Below are positions 43,878 to 50,815 of a stretch of DNA of 64,000 bases, piece by piece. Numbering within the stretch: the first letter of the stretch is position 1; every line of letters begins with the position of its first letter. Location of the stretch: positions 372,001 to 436,000 of the forward strand of contig CANQFC010000001.1 in NCBI GenBank assembly GCA_947598155.1, in the 5' to 3' direction. The notes below the pieces were generated by a model. The model saw only the letters and a program-made list of their open reading frames with translations, was not told the origin of the DNA and searched no databases. This DNA is from an uncultured Clostridia bacterium. GTDB lineage: Bacteria > Bacillota > Clostridia > Oscillospirales > Acutalibacteraceae. The position numbers and the translations under genes were made by a program.

Positions 43878-44084
43878 TTGATTGTTGAAAAGCAAAAAGA
43901 AAACACTGTACAGATTGTTGGCGCAATCAATACAGTGTTAATCTCCGAATGTGACCATTCGTACCTTGGTAAGTACATATTAGCACATTCCGGAGAAAGA
44001 TGCAACAGAAATCGTACAAAATGTGCGATTTTCTGCTGTGAAAAAGTTATTCAAAAAACAAACTTTATTTCGGAGGTGTCATAA
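43878..44084 (+). CDS. Small Cys-rich protein, uncertain
   Basis: A 68-residue ORF from TTG 43878 to a stop one base before the DUF4417 start. It has Cys residues at SECDHS, GERCNR, KCAIFCCE. I do not recognise it. The position between two genes and the tight junction argue for translation, but the start is poor (the ribosome-like AAAGGACGG is 10-15 bases away), so it may be only a leader. Confidence 0.35.
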   Translation: MIVEKQKENTVQIVGAINTVLISECDHSYLGKYILAHSGERCNRNRTKCAIFCCEKVIQKTNFISEVS

Positions 44085-44085
44085 T

Positions 44086-44709
44086 ATGACCAGTAAAACC
44101 ATGAGGGGCAACCCTCTCTCTATGCGAAATTCTTTTGCGCCCGATGGCAAGTGGGGTATACCCCTTGTCAAGAAACAAGAGCTATCTACCGATGATATTA
44201 TGTTGGTAGCCTGCTCTGATACAAAGATGAACGATAACGAAATAAACAAGAAAGAAGGTGTACATTTCTTTGTTGACGATTATCGTTTTTCGGGGATATA
44301 TGATAACTCCGATAGTTCATTGAAACGCTATTCTCAATATGCATTTCTACTTACTCCTGATTTTTCAACCTATGTCGATATGGATTTATGGCGGCAGCTT
44401 GAAAGCGTTGCGAAAAATCGTTGGGTGGGTGCATATTGGCATGGTAAGGGCAGAACAGTTATACCGACTATCAGTTGGAGTGATGCCCGTAGCTTTGAAT
44501 TTTGCTTTGACGGCGTAGAGCAAGGCGGCACGGTTACCGTTGGTATGATCGTGTGTAAAAGTTCACGTATAGGCTTTATGCGTGGTTACAACGAAATGTT
44601 AGAGTGTTTGCAACCCGATAAAATCATCGTGTTCGGCACTCCGTTTCCCGAAATGAAAGGAAACATTGTGTCGGTGGACTACCAATCTTCAAGAAAGGTG
44701 GTGCGCTGA
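44086..44709 (+). CDS. DUF4417 family protein
   Basis: The true start is ATG 44086 behind GGAGGTG, although the frame is open from 44023; this gives 207 residues. The pattern GKWGIPLVKKQEL, HFFVDDYRFSGIYD, LLTPDFSTYVDMDLW, RWVGAYWHGKGRTVIPTISW and CFDGVEQGGTVTVG matches DUF4417, found on integrative elements and phages in Firmicutes. The function is unknown; conserved Asp and Trp positions suggest an enzyme or binding protein acting in the cytoplasm. Confidence 0.8.
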   Translation: MTSKTMRGNPLSMRNSFAPDGKWGIPLVKKQELSTDDIMLVACSDTKMNDNEINKKEGVHFFVDDYRFSGIYDNSDSSLKRYSQYAFLLTPDFSTYVDMDLWRQLESVAKNRWVGAYWHGKGRTVIPTISWSDARSFEFCFDGVEQGGTVTVGMIVCKSSRIGFMRGYNEMLECLQPDKIIVFGTPFPEMKGNIVSVDYQSSRKVVR

Positions 44710-44710
44710 T

Positions 44711-45088
44711 ATGGGTGGTAGAGGTACATTTGCGGCAGGTAATAATGTTGCATATACATACGAAACTGTTGGAAAAATTGATGGTGTGAAGATATTGCAA
44801 GGCAAAGATAGTAATTCAAAAGGATTACCGGTCGAAGCACATTCAAGTGTCGCTTATATACAATTACATCCTGACGGAAAATTTAAAATGTACAGAGAAT
44901 ATGATAAAGACCATTATCCTGTAAAAGAAATTGCATATCATCCAGAACCCAATTTGACGGGGAATTATAAGCCGGTATTACATATTCACGAATATAAACG
45001 AGACAATTTTGCTGATAGAACACCGCGCCTATTGACAAAAAATGAATATGAAAAATATAAAAAATATTTTAAGGGGCTGAATTTATGA
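44711..45088 (+). CDS. Hypothetical element-encoded protein with MGGRG start
   Basis: The 125-residue protein begins MGGRGTFAAGNNVAYTYET; such starts occur in proteins beside phage or element DUF4417 genes. The remainder (IDGVKILQGKDSN, HPDGKFKMYREYDKD, LHIHEYKRDNF) looks like a small alpha+beta domain. The ATG at 44711 has AAAGGTGG upstream, and the frame is open from 44666. It overlaps the next small gene by 4 bp (ATGA). The pair could be a toxin with its immunity protein, but this is only an idea from the layout. Confidence 0.6.
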   Translation: MGGRGTFAAGNNVAYTYETVGKIDGVKILQGKDSNSKGLPVEAHSSVAYIQLHPDGKFKMYREYDKDHYPVKEIAYHPEPNLTGNYKPVLHIHEYKRDNFADRTPRLLTKNEYEKYKKYFKGLNL

Positions 45089-45374
45089 AAGGCGGAAATG
45101 TATATAAATTTATTGATCAAACCACATTTGAGAAATGTGCTGTGATATATAAAGGCGTAAAATACTTTTTTCACGGTCTCATATTTGACAAAGAAAAGAA
45201 TGAATACTCTTATGTGATTGATGCTTGGGACAACAACGGGAACTATGATAAAACCGCATTTAACAAAACGGCTCCACTTTAGAAAAATGTTTAGAGATTG
45301 CCCAAAACGAGCCCATTTCTGAAGGCAAAACATTTTGGGAAGCTGAAGCAGATATGGAGTGGGTTGAATGGTAA
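45085..45374 (+). pseudogene. Small element protein broken by a one-base frameshift
   Basis: The frame from ATG 45085 stops at 45282 after 65 residues. One base later in frame, the reading GSTLEKCLEIAQ continues to 45374 and ends MEWVEW. The shift sits in AACAAAACGG at 45264-45269, where five A instead of four would restore one protein of about 95 residues. It may be a mutation, a sequence error or slippage. The start overlaps the preceding gene. Confidence 0.6.
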
Positions 45375-45523
45375 GCAATGGGCTGACAAAATGACAGAAA
45401 TGAAAATAATAGAATTTATGAACAAAATATATTACGATTACATAATCGAATCCTCTGTTGATGTGATGTTTGCTTAAAACTATACGGCAGCGACACTGTT
45501 CTCTACCGTGTTTTTTGTACGAT

Positions 45524-45585
45524 TCACCCGCAAAAGCCTTTGGCATATCCAAATGCTGAACAATTTACCTGGAAGATGAAGCAGA
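45524..45585. repeat. Direct repeat copy B (about 62 bp)
   Basis: This is the counterpart of 42694-42756, with TCACCCGCAAAAGCC and TTTGGCATATCCAAA. Both copies have the same orientation. The DNA between them carries the XRE-ImmA-DUF4417 group. Confidence 0.85.
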
Positions 45586-45672
45586 AAATTTTTAAAATAT
45601 GCGTATAGAAAGAGTAAAATCACAATAGAAATTTAGATTTAATTAAAAAAATAAAACGCAACAAAAATAACG

Positions 45673-45701
45673 TTGACAAACATTATGTTTTGGCGTATAA
45701 T
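45673..45701 (+). promoter_or_regulatory. Promoter of the second XRE regulator
   Basis: TTGACA (45673-45678), a 17-base spacer and TATAAT (45696-45701) form a perfect consensus promoter, 23 bases before the ATG. Confidence 0.88.
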
Positions 45702-45724
45702 ATAAATGTTAAAGAGGTATCGTT

Positions 45725-46264
45725 ATGGAAAATTTTAATAATATGAAAAAAATACGGGAGATATATGGTGCCACCCAGGATGAAATCGCAAAAGTAGCTG
45801 GTGTGAATCGTTCCACTGTATCTCAGTGGGAAACTGGTGCGATAAAAGCATCTAATACTAAGCTTGAAAAACTTTCTTTGTTTTATGGAATAGGACCAGA
45901 AAGTTTTTATGAATTGCCTGAGATTGATGAAACCCGAAGAGATATGCTAATTGCCAGTGCTCAAAAGGCAAAGGAAGTTGAAGCAGCCTCAGAGGCAAAA
46001 CGAAACAAAGCAGATGAATTCAAACAGTTGTTGGAAAGTGTAACATTCACGGAAGCCAGAGGCCGTTTCATGTTCGCAATGAAATTACTTTTAGCGACTG
46101 CTGACAGTGCCAAACTTGAAGATTTAAAAGTTGCTTATCAAATTACCCAAAAGATGGCAAAACGCCTTGATGCATTTATTCATATTAGAGAAGAAGAAGA
46201 AAAAGCTAAAAAAGAAAATAACGAAGAAACGTTGTTTGATATTTTGGATTCTTTTTCGGAATAA
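45725..46264 (+). CDS. XRE-family regulator with C-terminal coiled coil
   Basis: The 179-residue protein carries an HTH at about residues 8-60 (ATQDEIAKVAGVNRSTVSQWETGAIKASNTKL) and a long helical C-terminal region (FKQLLESVTFTEARGRFMF, KMAKRLDAFIHIREEEEKAKK). Its ribosome site is AAAGAGG. It stands alone with its own strong promoter. It may regulate the minus-strand defence locus or the element itself; no direct evidence links it to either. Confidence 0.8.
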   Translation: MENFNNMKKIREIYGATQDEIAKVAGVNRSTVSQWETGAIKASNTKLEKLSLFYGIGPESFYELPEIDETRRDMLIASAQKAKEVEAASEAKRNKADEFKQLLESVTFTEARGRFMFAMKLLLATADSAKLEDLKVAYQITQKMAKRLDAFIHIREEEEKAKKENNEETLFDILDSFSE

Positions 46265-46298
46265 AAACCTCTTGTTCAAACTGAGCAAAAGAAAAAGC

Positions 46299-46330
46299 CT
46301 TGTCGAGATTAGGGCCTCAACAAGACTTTA
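46299..46330 (+). terminator. Probable terminator after the second XRE gene
   Basis: The stem CTTGTCGAG/CTCAACAAG (one G-U pair) has an eight-base loop, and a short T stretch follows. It begins 35 bases after the stop. The region onward to 46525 has no gene. Confidence 0.45.
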
Positions 46331-46525
46331 AGGAAACAATAAATGATATTATCGTCTCCATAGTACTTTGATAATAATATCATTTTTTAAGACGTTTGTC
46401 AATGTTTCTTGTGATATTATAGTCTAAAAGGAAGTGAAGTATTCAACTGATTCGCTCTTTTGCTCAGTTTTATATATAAATTTAAAATAAATTTACAGCA
46501 CATAGTGCAGAAAGAGTGATTATAT

Positions 46526-46735
46526 ATGGCTTATTATATTATCAACAAAAACGCGGACAACAATGGACGAAATGAAGTTCACACGACATCTTGTGGACAC
46601 TTACCTCTTTTACAGAACCAAGTTTCCCTTGGCTGGCATTCTGATGCTATATCAGCAGTGGCATACGCAAAGCTTGCTGGTTGGAAGAGTGCAGATGGAT
46701 GCTATTACTGTTGCGAAGAATCGCATCACGGTTAA
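46526..46735 (+). CDS. Small Cys/His protein
   Basis: The 69-residue protein starts YYIINKNADNNGRNEVHTTSC and ends with DGCYYCCEESHHG. The spacing H-x3-C-x(n)-A-x2-A...C-x2-C resembles short metal-binding modules in which a His and three Cys hold zinc. The ribosome site AGAAAGAGTG is moderate. It heads a run of three small genes (46526, 46752, 46987). I do not recognise a function. Confidence 0.55.
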   Translation: MAYYIINKNADNNGRNEVHTTSCGHLPLLQNQVSLGWHSDAISAVAYAKLAGWKSADGCYYCCEESHHG

Positions 46736-46751
46736 AAAGGGGTGGGTTGAA

Positions 46752-46982
46752 ATGAATCGATATGTAACTTATGATATTAAAGACGGAAATAAGTATGACT
46801 CTCTTTATAATTATTTTGATGAAGTAAAAGCAAAAAAAATTACAGAATCTACCTACAAAGTTAGTTCAACGTTGAAGTTGGAGGATTTTTGTAGCAAGCT
46901 TAGAGGTCTTACCTCCTATGGAGATTCTGTTGTTGTTATCACTTGCAACAAAGACGGAGTTTTTCATAAAACAGCGAGGTGA
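46752..46982 (+). CDS. Small hypothetical protein
   Basis: The product has 76 residues and starts at ATG 46752 with AAGGGGTGGG upstream. The frame is also open earlier, but that part overlaps the previous gene and lacks a ribosome site. The sequence has alternating strands and helices (YVTYDIKDGNKYDSLYNYFDE, DSVVVITCNKDGVFHK). It looks like a compact alpha/beta protein of unknown role, perhaps cotranslated with its neighbours. Confidence 0.55.
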   Translation: MNRYVTYDIKDGNKYDSLYNYFDEVKAKKITESTYKVSSTLKLEDFCSKLRGLTSYGDSVVVITCNKDGVFHKTAR

Positions 46983-46986
46983 AAAT

Positions 46987-47211
46987 ATGGCAAAGAATCA
47001 ACACATTACTCCGCATCCAAAGGGCGGTTGGCAAGTAAAAGGAGCTGGAAACAGCAGAGCAACCATAAGAACAGATACTCAAAAACAAGCTATTAACATT
47101 GGACGTTCAATAGCAAAGAATCAGCAAGCGGAGCTTGTTATTCATCGCCCCAATGGACAAATCAGAGATAAAAATTCTTATGGCAACGACCCGTTTCCAC
47201 CAAAAGGTTAA
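46987..47211 (+). CDS. DUF2188 family protein
   Basis: The 74-residue protein matches DUF2188: QHITPHPKGGWQVKGAGNSRAT, KQAINIGRSIAKNQQAELVIHRPNGQIRDKNSYGNDPFPP (given as positions 32-71). This fold is a small beta-alpha-beta with a conserved His/Arg surface and occurs often on mobile elements. ATG 46987 follows GAGGTG. No function is established; the neighbourhood (mobile element, small Cys/His protein) suggests a regulatory or stress role. Confidence 0.75.
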   Translation: MAKNQHITPHPKGGWQVKGAGNSRATIRTDTQKQAINIGRSIAKNQQAELVIHRPNGQIRDKNSYGNDPFPPKG

Positions 47212-47283
47212 CGTTAAATCCCTGGCTTTAGCTAGGGGTTATTCTATGCAGTGTAATTTTCGATTTATAAATTCGAACACTCG

Positions 47284-47335
47284 CACCTGTTTTTCGATTT
47301 TGCTAAACTGTAATCGAAAGGCAGGTGCATTTTTA
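47284..47335 (+). promoter_or_regulatory. Long nested hairpin before the DUF6809 remnant
   Basis: GCACCTG pairs with CAGGTGC and inside it TTCGATT pairs with AATCGAA, with ATTTTT following. It could end the transcript of the small-gene run or belong to the leader of the pseudogene, since the ATG lies directly after it. Confidence 0.6.
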
Positions 47336-47597
47336 TGTCACAGTTTACAGAAGAATTTTATTACGGAAATATTGATCCGCAGGCACGCAGTACAAAAAAG
47401 AATAAGGCGTACAAAAGCAAATGAAAAGCCTAATGAAGAACGAAGATTTGCTGACAAACGCCATGACCGACAAGCCGAAGAAATGGCTTCTCGATTATGT
47501 GAACGCTTGGTGCGTTGTGAACGGAGAATCAAATCTCGACATTTTCATTATGGATCTCTGCTTCGGCGAAAACTTCGCGTATAAAGCTTTTATCTAA
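47336..47597 (+). pseudogene. DUF6809-type protein, frameshifted
   Basis: The frame from ATG 47336 reads SQFTEEFYYGNIDPQARST and stops at 47422. The next frame continues MKNEDLLTNAMTDKPKKW to FGENFAYKAFI at 47597. Intact relatives have a single frame of about 100 residues with this start and end. The shift lies near 47415. Such proteins are passengers on Firmicute elements. Confidence 0.65.
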
Positions 47598-47760
47598 ACC
47601 GAAATACTATTTGAAGATTTGTTAAAGGAGTAATTCTATTCCCAAAAAATCTTTGATTTTTATTGTTAGTCGTAAAAAGTGTAATGAACAGCAGAATATT
47701 CGTTGTATTTTTGTGATTAGCATTTTTTTAATCAAATTAAGTGAAAAGGAGGTTTACTAT

Positions 47761-48085
47761 ATGAAATCAATATTTGAACAAATCAGCGGTATATACACAC
47801 TGCAAGGCGATTACCGCTTACCTAATCTTACTTTACTCGCCAAAGAAAAACTCCCTATCGGCTTATGGGGCTATGTAGGCAGAACTACTTAAAGCACAAC
47901 TGTAAAGTTTTGTATTACAACCCGCTCACTTCCGGCAAGCTCTATTCCCACCTCACCGACACCGAAGAACAGGCATAAAAACTTTTCTCTTGATTGGTAA
48001 ATGAATATGCAGAAAGAGAAGGATTTACTGAGCAACTCAAAGCCACCGACCAAATGAAGTGGGGCTAGAGGATGAATATTATACG
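47761..48085 (+). pseudogene. tnpV: TnpV-type transposon protein, degenerate
   Basis: The start MKSIFEQISGIYTLQGDYRLPNLTL is a clear TnpV N-terminus behind a perfect AAGGAGG. A stop comes at 47892. Downstream frames still read YYNPLTSGKLYSHLTD and FTEQLKATDQMKW, the rest of TnpV, with extra stops. TnpV accompanies TnpX-type serine-recombinase transposons (Tn4451 family). The gene is broken, so it is only a remnant of another mobile element inside this one. Confidence 0.7.
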
Positions 48086-48129
48086 TAGTATAGTTGCAGA
48101 AATGGTTTTTAAAGAAATTATCTATATAT

Positions 48130-48166
48130 AAAAAATTACAGGTACTTTTTGTGCCTGTAATTTTTT
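48130..48166. terminator. Terminator at the end of the minus-strand defence operon
   Basis: AAAAATTACAGGTAC-TTTTT-GTGCCTGTAATTTTTT is a stem of about 15 bp with A and T flanks on both sides, six bases from the stop of the last defence gene. Confidence 0.9.
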
Positions 48167-48171
48167 ATGTG

Positions 48172-48984
48172 TTAATTGCTACTCAATAAAAGTTTGTTTA
48201 TGTATTCCGAATCTAAATTATCTTTGAGTATTGATTTAATCCAATCTTTTTGCGAGTCTTGTAATTGTTCTGATAATTCGTTTTTTACTTCTTGAGCAAC
48301 TATGAGTATACGGTTTAATGGAATTGCTAATACGGCATATTCAGGAAGAAAACAATACTTGTCCTTCTCATCAACCAAGTATGTAAGTGTTTTTTTGATT
48401 CCGAATTTAGTTATATCCTCTATTATGTCATCCCAAATATCAATTGTTTCAGGATCGTGAAATACACCATCTTTGTAATTAACAATTTCTCTGCAATTTT
48501 TTAGCCAAAAATAAGCATTCATATTTTCTAATGTATTACTACAGAAGAAATCGGTTCGCTGAAACAAATCGACATATGTGTGTATAGTTCCACCGTGGTC
48601 TGTCATTTCTTTTGGTTTATCATATTGTTCTCCTAGAGCAATTTTGAATTTATACAAATGTTTGTTTGCTCTTACTAAAACAATATTTCTACAAAGAAGA
48701 GACGATCGTAAGCCAAAATAAACTGAATAATAAAGTTTTATAGTTGCCCAAGTATAATTTTTACTAGAAAATGCATCTAAACCTTCAGAAAAAGATAACA
48801 ATGATTTGTAATAAAAACTAAGAATATCGTCTTTTCGTGCATTGCAATACAAAGAAATATCCGAGGGATCTACTGTTGTTTTATTGATGGTTTTTCCGGA
48901 GTTGAAATCATGAAATGGAATTCCACTTGCTCCGGTAAATCTATTTCTGAAGATCTCTTGGCATTTTGCTGTATTAAAAGTCAT
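48172..48984 (-). CDS. Hypothetical helical protein at the end of the defence operon
   Basis: The product has 270 residues from ATG 48984 (GTG 48996 is possible). It overlaps the end of the DGQHR gene, which indicates translational coupling. A helical central part, FYYKSLLSFSEGLDAFSSKNYTWATIKLYYSVYFGLRSSLL (about residues 58-98), resembles HEPN-like helical bundles, but the RxxxxH RNase motif is not seen. I do not recognise the family. As the last gene of the operon it may be a target-cleaving or accessory effector. Confidence 0.65.
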   Translation of the reverse strand: MTFNTAKCQEIFRNRFTGASGIPFHDFNSGKTINKTTVDPSDISLYCNARKDDILSFYYKSLLSFSEGLDAFSSKNYTWATIKLYYSVYFGLRSSLLCRNIVLVRANKHLYKFKIALGEQYDKPKEMTDHGGTIHTYVDLFQRTDFFCSNTLENMNAYFWLKNCREIVNYKDGVFHDPETIDIWDDIIEDITKFGIKKTLTYLVDEKDKYCFLPEYAVLAIPLNRILIVAQEVKNELSEQLQDSQKDWIKSILKDNLDSEYINKLLLSSN

Positions 48985-50278
48985 AATCAGATTCACCCGG
49001 AGTCTCGGAAATGAACGCTTCCTTCAAATTATCGATAACACGTTTTCTCGCAGTTCGACCGTCCGTTGTTTCAATGCTTTTGGGAGTGATCAACTCAACA
49101 TCTGAAAAATCAAACATTTTTACAATCACTTCTTGTTTAAAACTTCTTTGAGCAACGCATTTAGGCAAAACATTTTCCATAAAGAATTCAATTGCTCCAA
49201 TAAACCCTGCTGCCTTATAAAAAATATTAGAAGAAATTGTACTCCATTTTGATACCTTATCTGCATGATATTTCAATGCATTAAAGTAGTTTTGTAGTAC
49301 TGATGCTTGTAAATTCAGACTAGTAACATTCTTTTCTTCAAGTTTACCATCGTGATCAACATATGATTTTAATGCATTAACAACAGTAGATAAATCCAAC
49401 TTGCCTTTTCCTCTGGGTGTACCCGGATATTTGATAACATTGTAAAACGGAGAGTTTACATCTTCGTTTAAAATGCGTGCAATATCTTCAGCTCGATTAA
49501 TAGCGAAATTGCGGTCCTCATCAGTAACACCATACAAATCATAAATCAAACTTTTAGGAACGGGTTTTTGTTCGGAATTGATATTCAAGAAAATCTTAGC
49601 AGCATCTTTGGTTTCCAAATTAATAGCAAGTGAGACAATGATTGTTTTATTCGCTAAATCAGGATTTTCTGTCATGGCGACCTTAATGCCCTCTAAACGA
49701 TGTTGTCCGTCAATCAACTGTGCTGCACCGTAAAGTATTGGCAATTCTATTTCCGCTTCAGTTATAATAGGTAAACTTTTAGTGTATGTCCAGTTAATGA
49801 CAAAAGTGTTCACAAACAAATTATCATCGAGAACATAATTTTTTATGGACATAATTCGCTGACGATTTAAAACACGTTGTACAGCGCCTTCTTCAGTATC
49901 TTTTCCTCGTACAGCCACATAACTGATATTTGCCAAATCTTTAACACTCATTATAAGAGTATAGATGGGTATTCCATTTATCTCTGTGGAAATATATTTG
50001 TACTTTTTGTTTTCATCCATAACCTGACCTCGCCTATATTTCAACAAAAAGACTTCAGTTCCATCTTTTTGCTCGGAGATAAAAGCTTTTTTATCGGAAG
50101 CAAAACTAATGGTTTTGTCCTCGCAGTACCGCATTATTTGAATCCGCAAAGCATCAAGCGGTTTTTTTGCACCAAATTCATAATAATTATTCTCTATAAT
50201 TTTATTATAAATTTGCTGAAGAGTTAGTCCTTCATCTTCGTTTTCTAAAACCTTTATTACAGCATCCGTTATAGTCAT
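48974..50278 (-). CDS. DGQHR-domain protein (DndB-like) with N-terminal HARE-HTH domain
   Basis: Residues 1-80 match a HARE-HTH domain (TITDAVIKVLENEDEGLTL, YEFGAKKPLDALRIQIMRY), a fold proposed to read modified DNA. Residues 95-430 are a ParB/DGQHR domain with GAAQLIDGQHRLEG (DGQHR at 190-194), as in DndB, the regulator of phosphorothioation. The ribosome site GAGGAG precedes ATG 50278. DndB represses or modulates the Dnd genes in known systems; a DGQHR protein can also serve as restriction subunit. The fusion with HARE-HTH is notable. Confidence 0.8.
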   Translation of the reverse strand: MTITDAVIKVLENEDEGLTLQQIYNKIIENNYYEFGAKKPLDALRIQIMRYCEDKTISFASDKKAFISEQKDGTEVFLLKYRRGQVMDENKKYKYISTEINGIPIYTLIMSVKDLANISYVAVRGKDTEEGAVQRVLNRQRIMSIKNYVLDDNLFVNTFVINWTYTKSLPIITEAEIELPILYGAAQLIDGQHRLEGIKVAMTENPDLANKTIIVSLAINLETKDAAKIFLNINSEQKPVPKSLIYDLYGVTDEDRNFAINRAEDIARILNEDVNSPFYNVIKYPGTPRGKGKLDLSTVVNALKSYVDHDGKLEEKNVTSLNLQASVLQNYFNALKYHADKVSKWSTISSNIFYKAAGFIGAIEFFMENVLPKCVAQRSFKQEVIVKMFDFSDVELITPKSIETTDGRTARKRVIDNLKEAFISETPGESDYDF

Positions 50279-50332
50279 TATTATCTCCTCTTTATAAATA
50301 AATATTATTTGAATTATCAGGAAATGCTCAGA

Positions 50333-50815
50333 TTATACGATCAATTCACTATTGAAAGAGTCTACTATCTCATAAATCTTTGCAAGGTAATCATCCTTGG
50401 TTGTTGTTCCTTCTGTAAATTGCTCATACAGCCACTCGATTCCGCCTCGAACATAGGAGTTAAATAACTCCATATTTTCAGGGGTGTCAGGCGATTTAAA
50501 TGTGCGATTAATTTTTTCATCAGCATTTAAGCCTGTACTATTATCAACAAGCATAGCAATCCTAAAAATAAATGTTAAATTGTCCTGTTCTTTAAGAACT
50601 GTATCAACGTGGATTTTGGCTTTATCGGGACTATTATCCGCTTCTCTACGAAGGCCAAAGTTCAAACCAACAATGGCGGCAGTCAGATAAACATCAATGT
50701 CTCTTTTGAAAACTCCAGCAACTTTTTCGCTTTTGTCGTTTTTTTCTGTTTTTTCACTTAAAAATTTAAGCCATGATGCGTATTTTCCTCTGACATAAAT
50801 ATCGCTAGTAAACAT
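50333..50815 (-). CDS. Small Dnd-associated-type protein
   Basis: The product has 160 residues, and its start overlaps the stop of the SMC-like gene by one base (TGATG). The segment FKRDIDVYLTAAIVGLNFGLRRE (residues 37-59) resembles the central helix of small proteins linked to dnd loci. The C-terminal FNSYVRGGIEWLYEQFTEG is an acidic amphipathic region. Its role is unknown. Its fixed place directly after the ATPase suggests a subunit of that complex, comparable in position to DndE but not clearly homologous. Confidence 0.6.
   Translation of the reverse strand: MFTSDIYVRGKYASWLKFLSEKTEKNDKSEKVAGVFKRDIDVYLTAAIVGLNFGLRREADNSPDKAKIHVDTVLKEQDNLTFIFRIAMLVDNSTGLNADEKINRTFKSPDTPENMELFNSYVRGGIEWLYEQFTEGTTTKDDYLAKIYEIVDSFNSELIV

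Noticed and set aside
44986-45552. 188-residue minus-strand ORF
   Set aside because: It is antisense to two coupled plus-strand genes, Phe/Tyr/Ser rich, with no ribosome site.
50333-50815. Canonical DndE
   Set aside because: The protein is longer than DndE and lacks its small basic profile; only the gene position is comparable.
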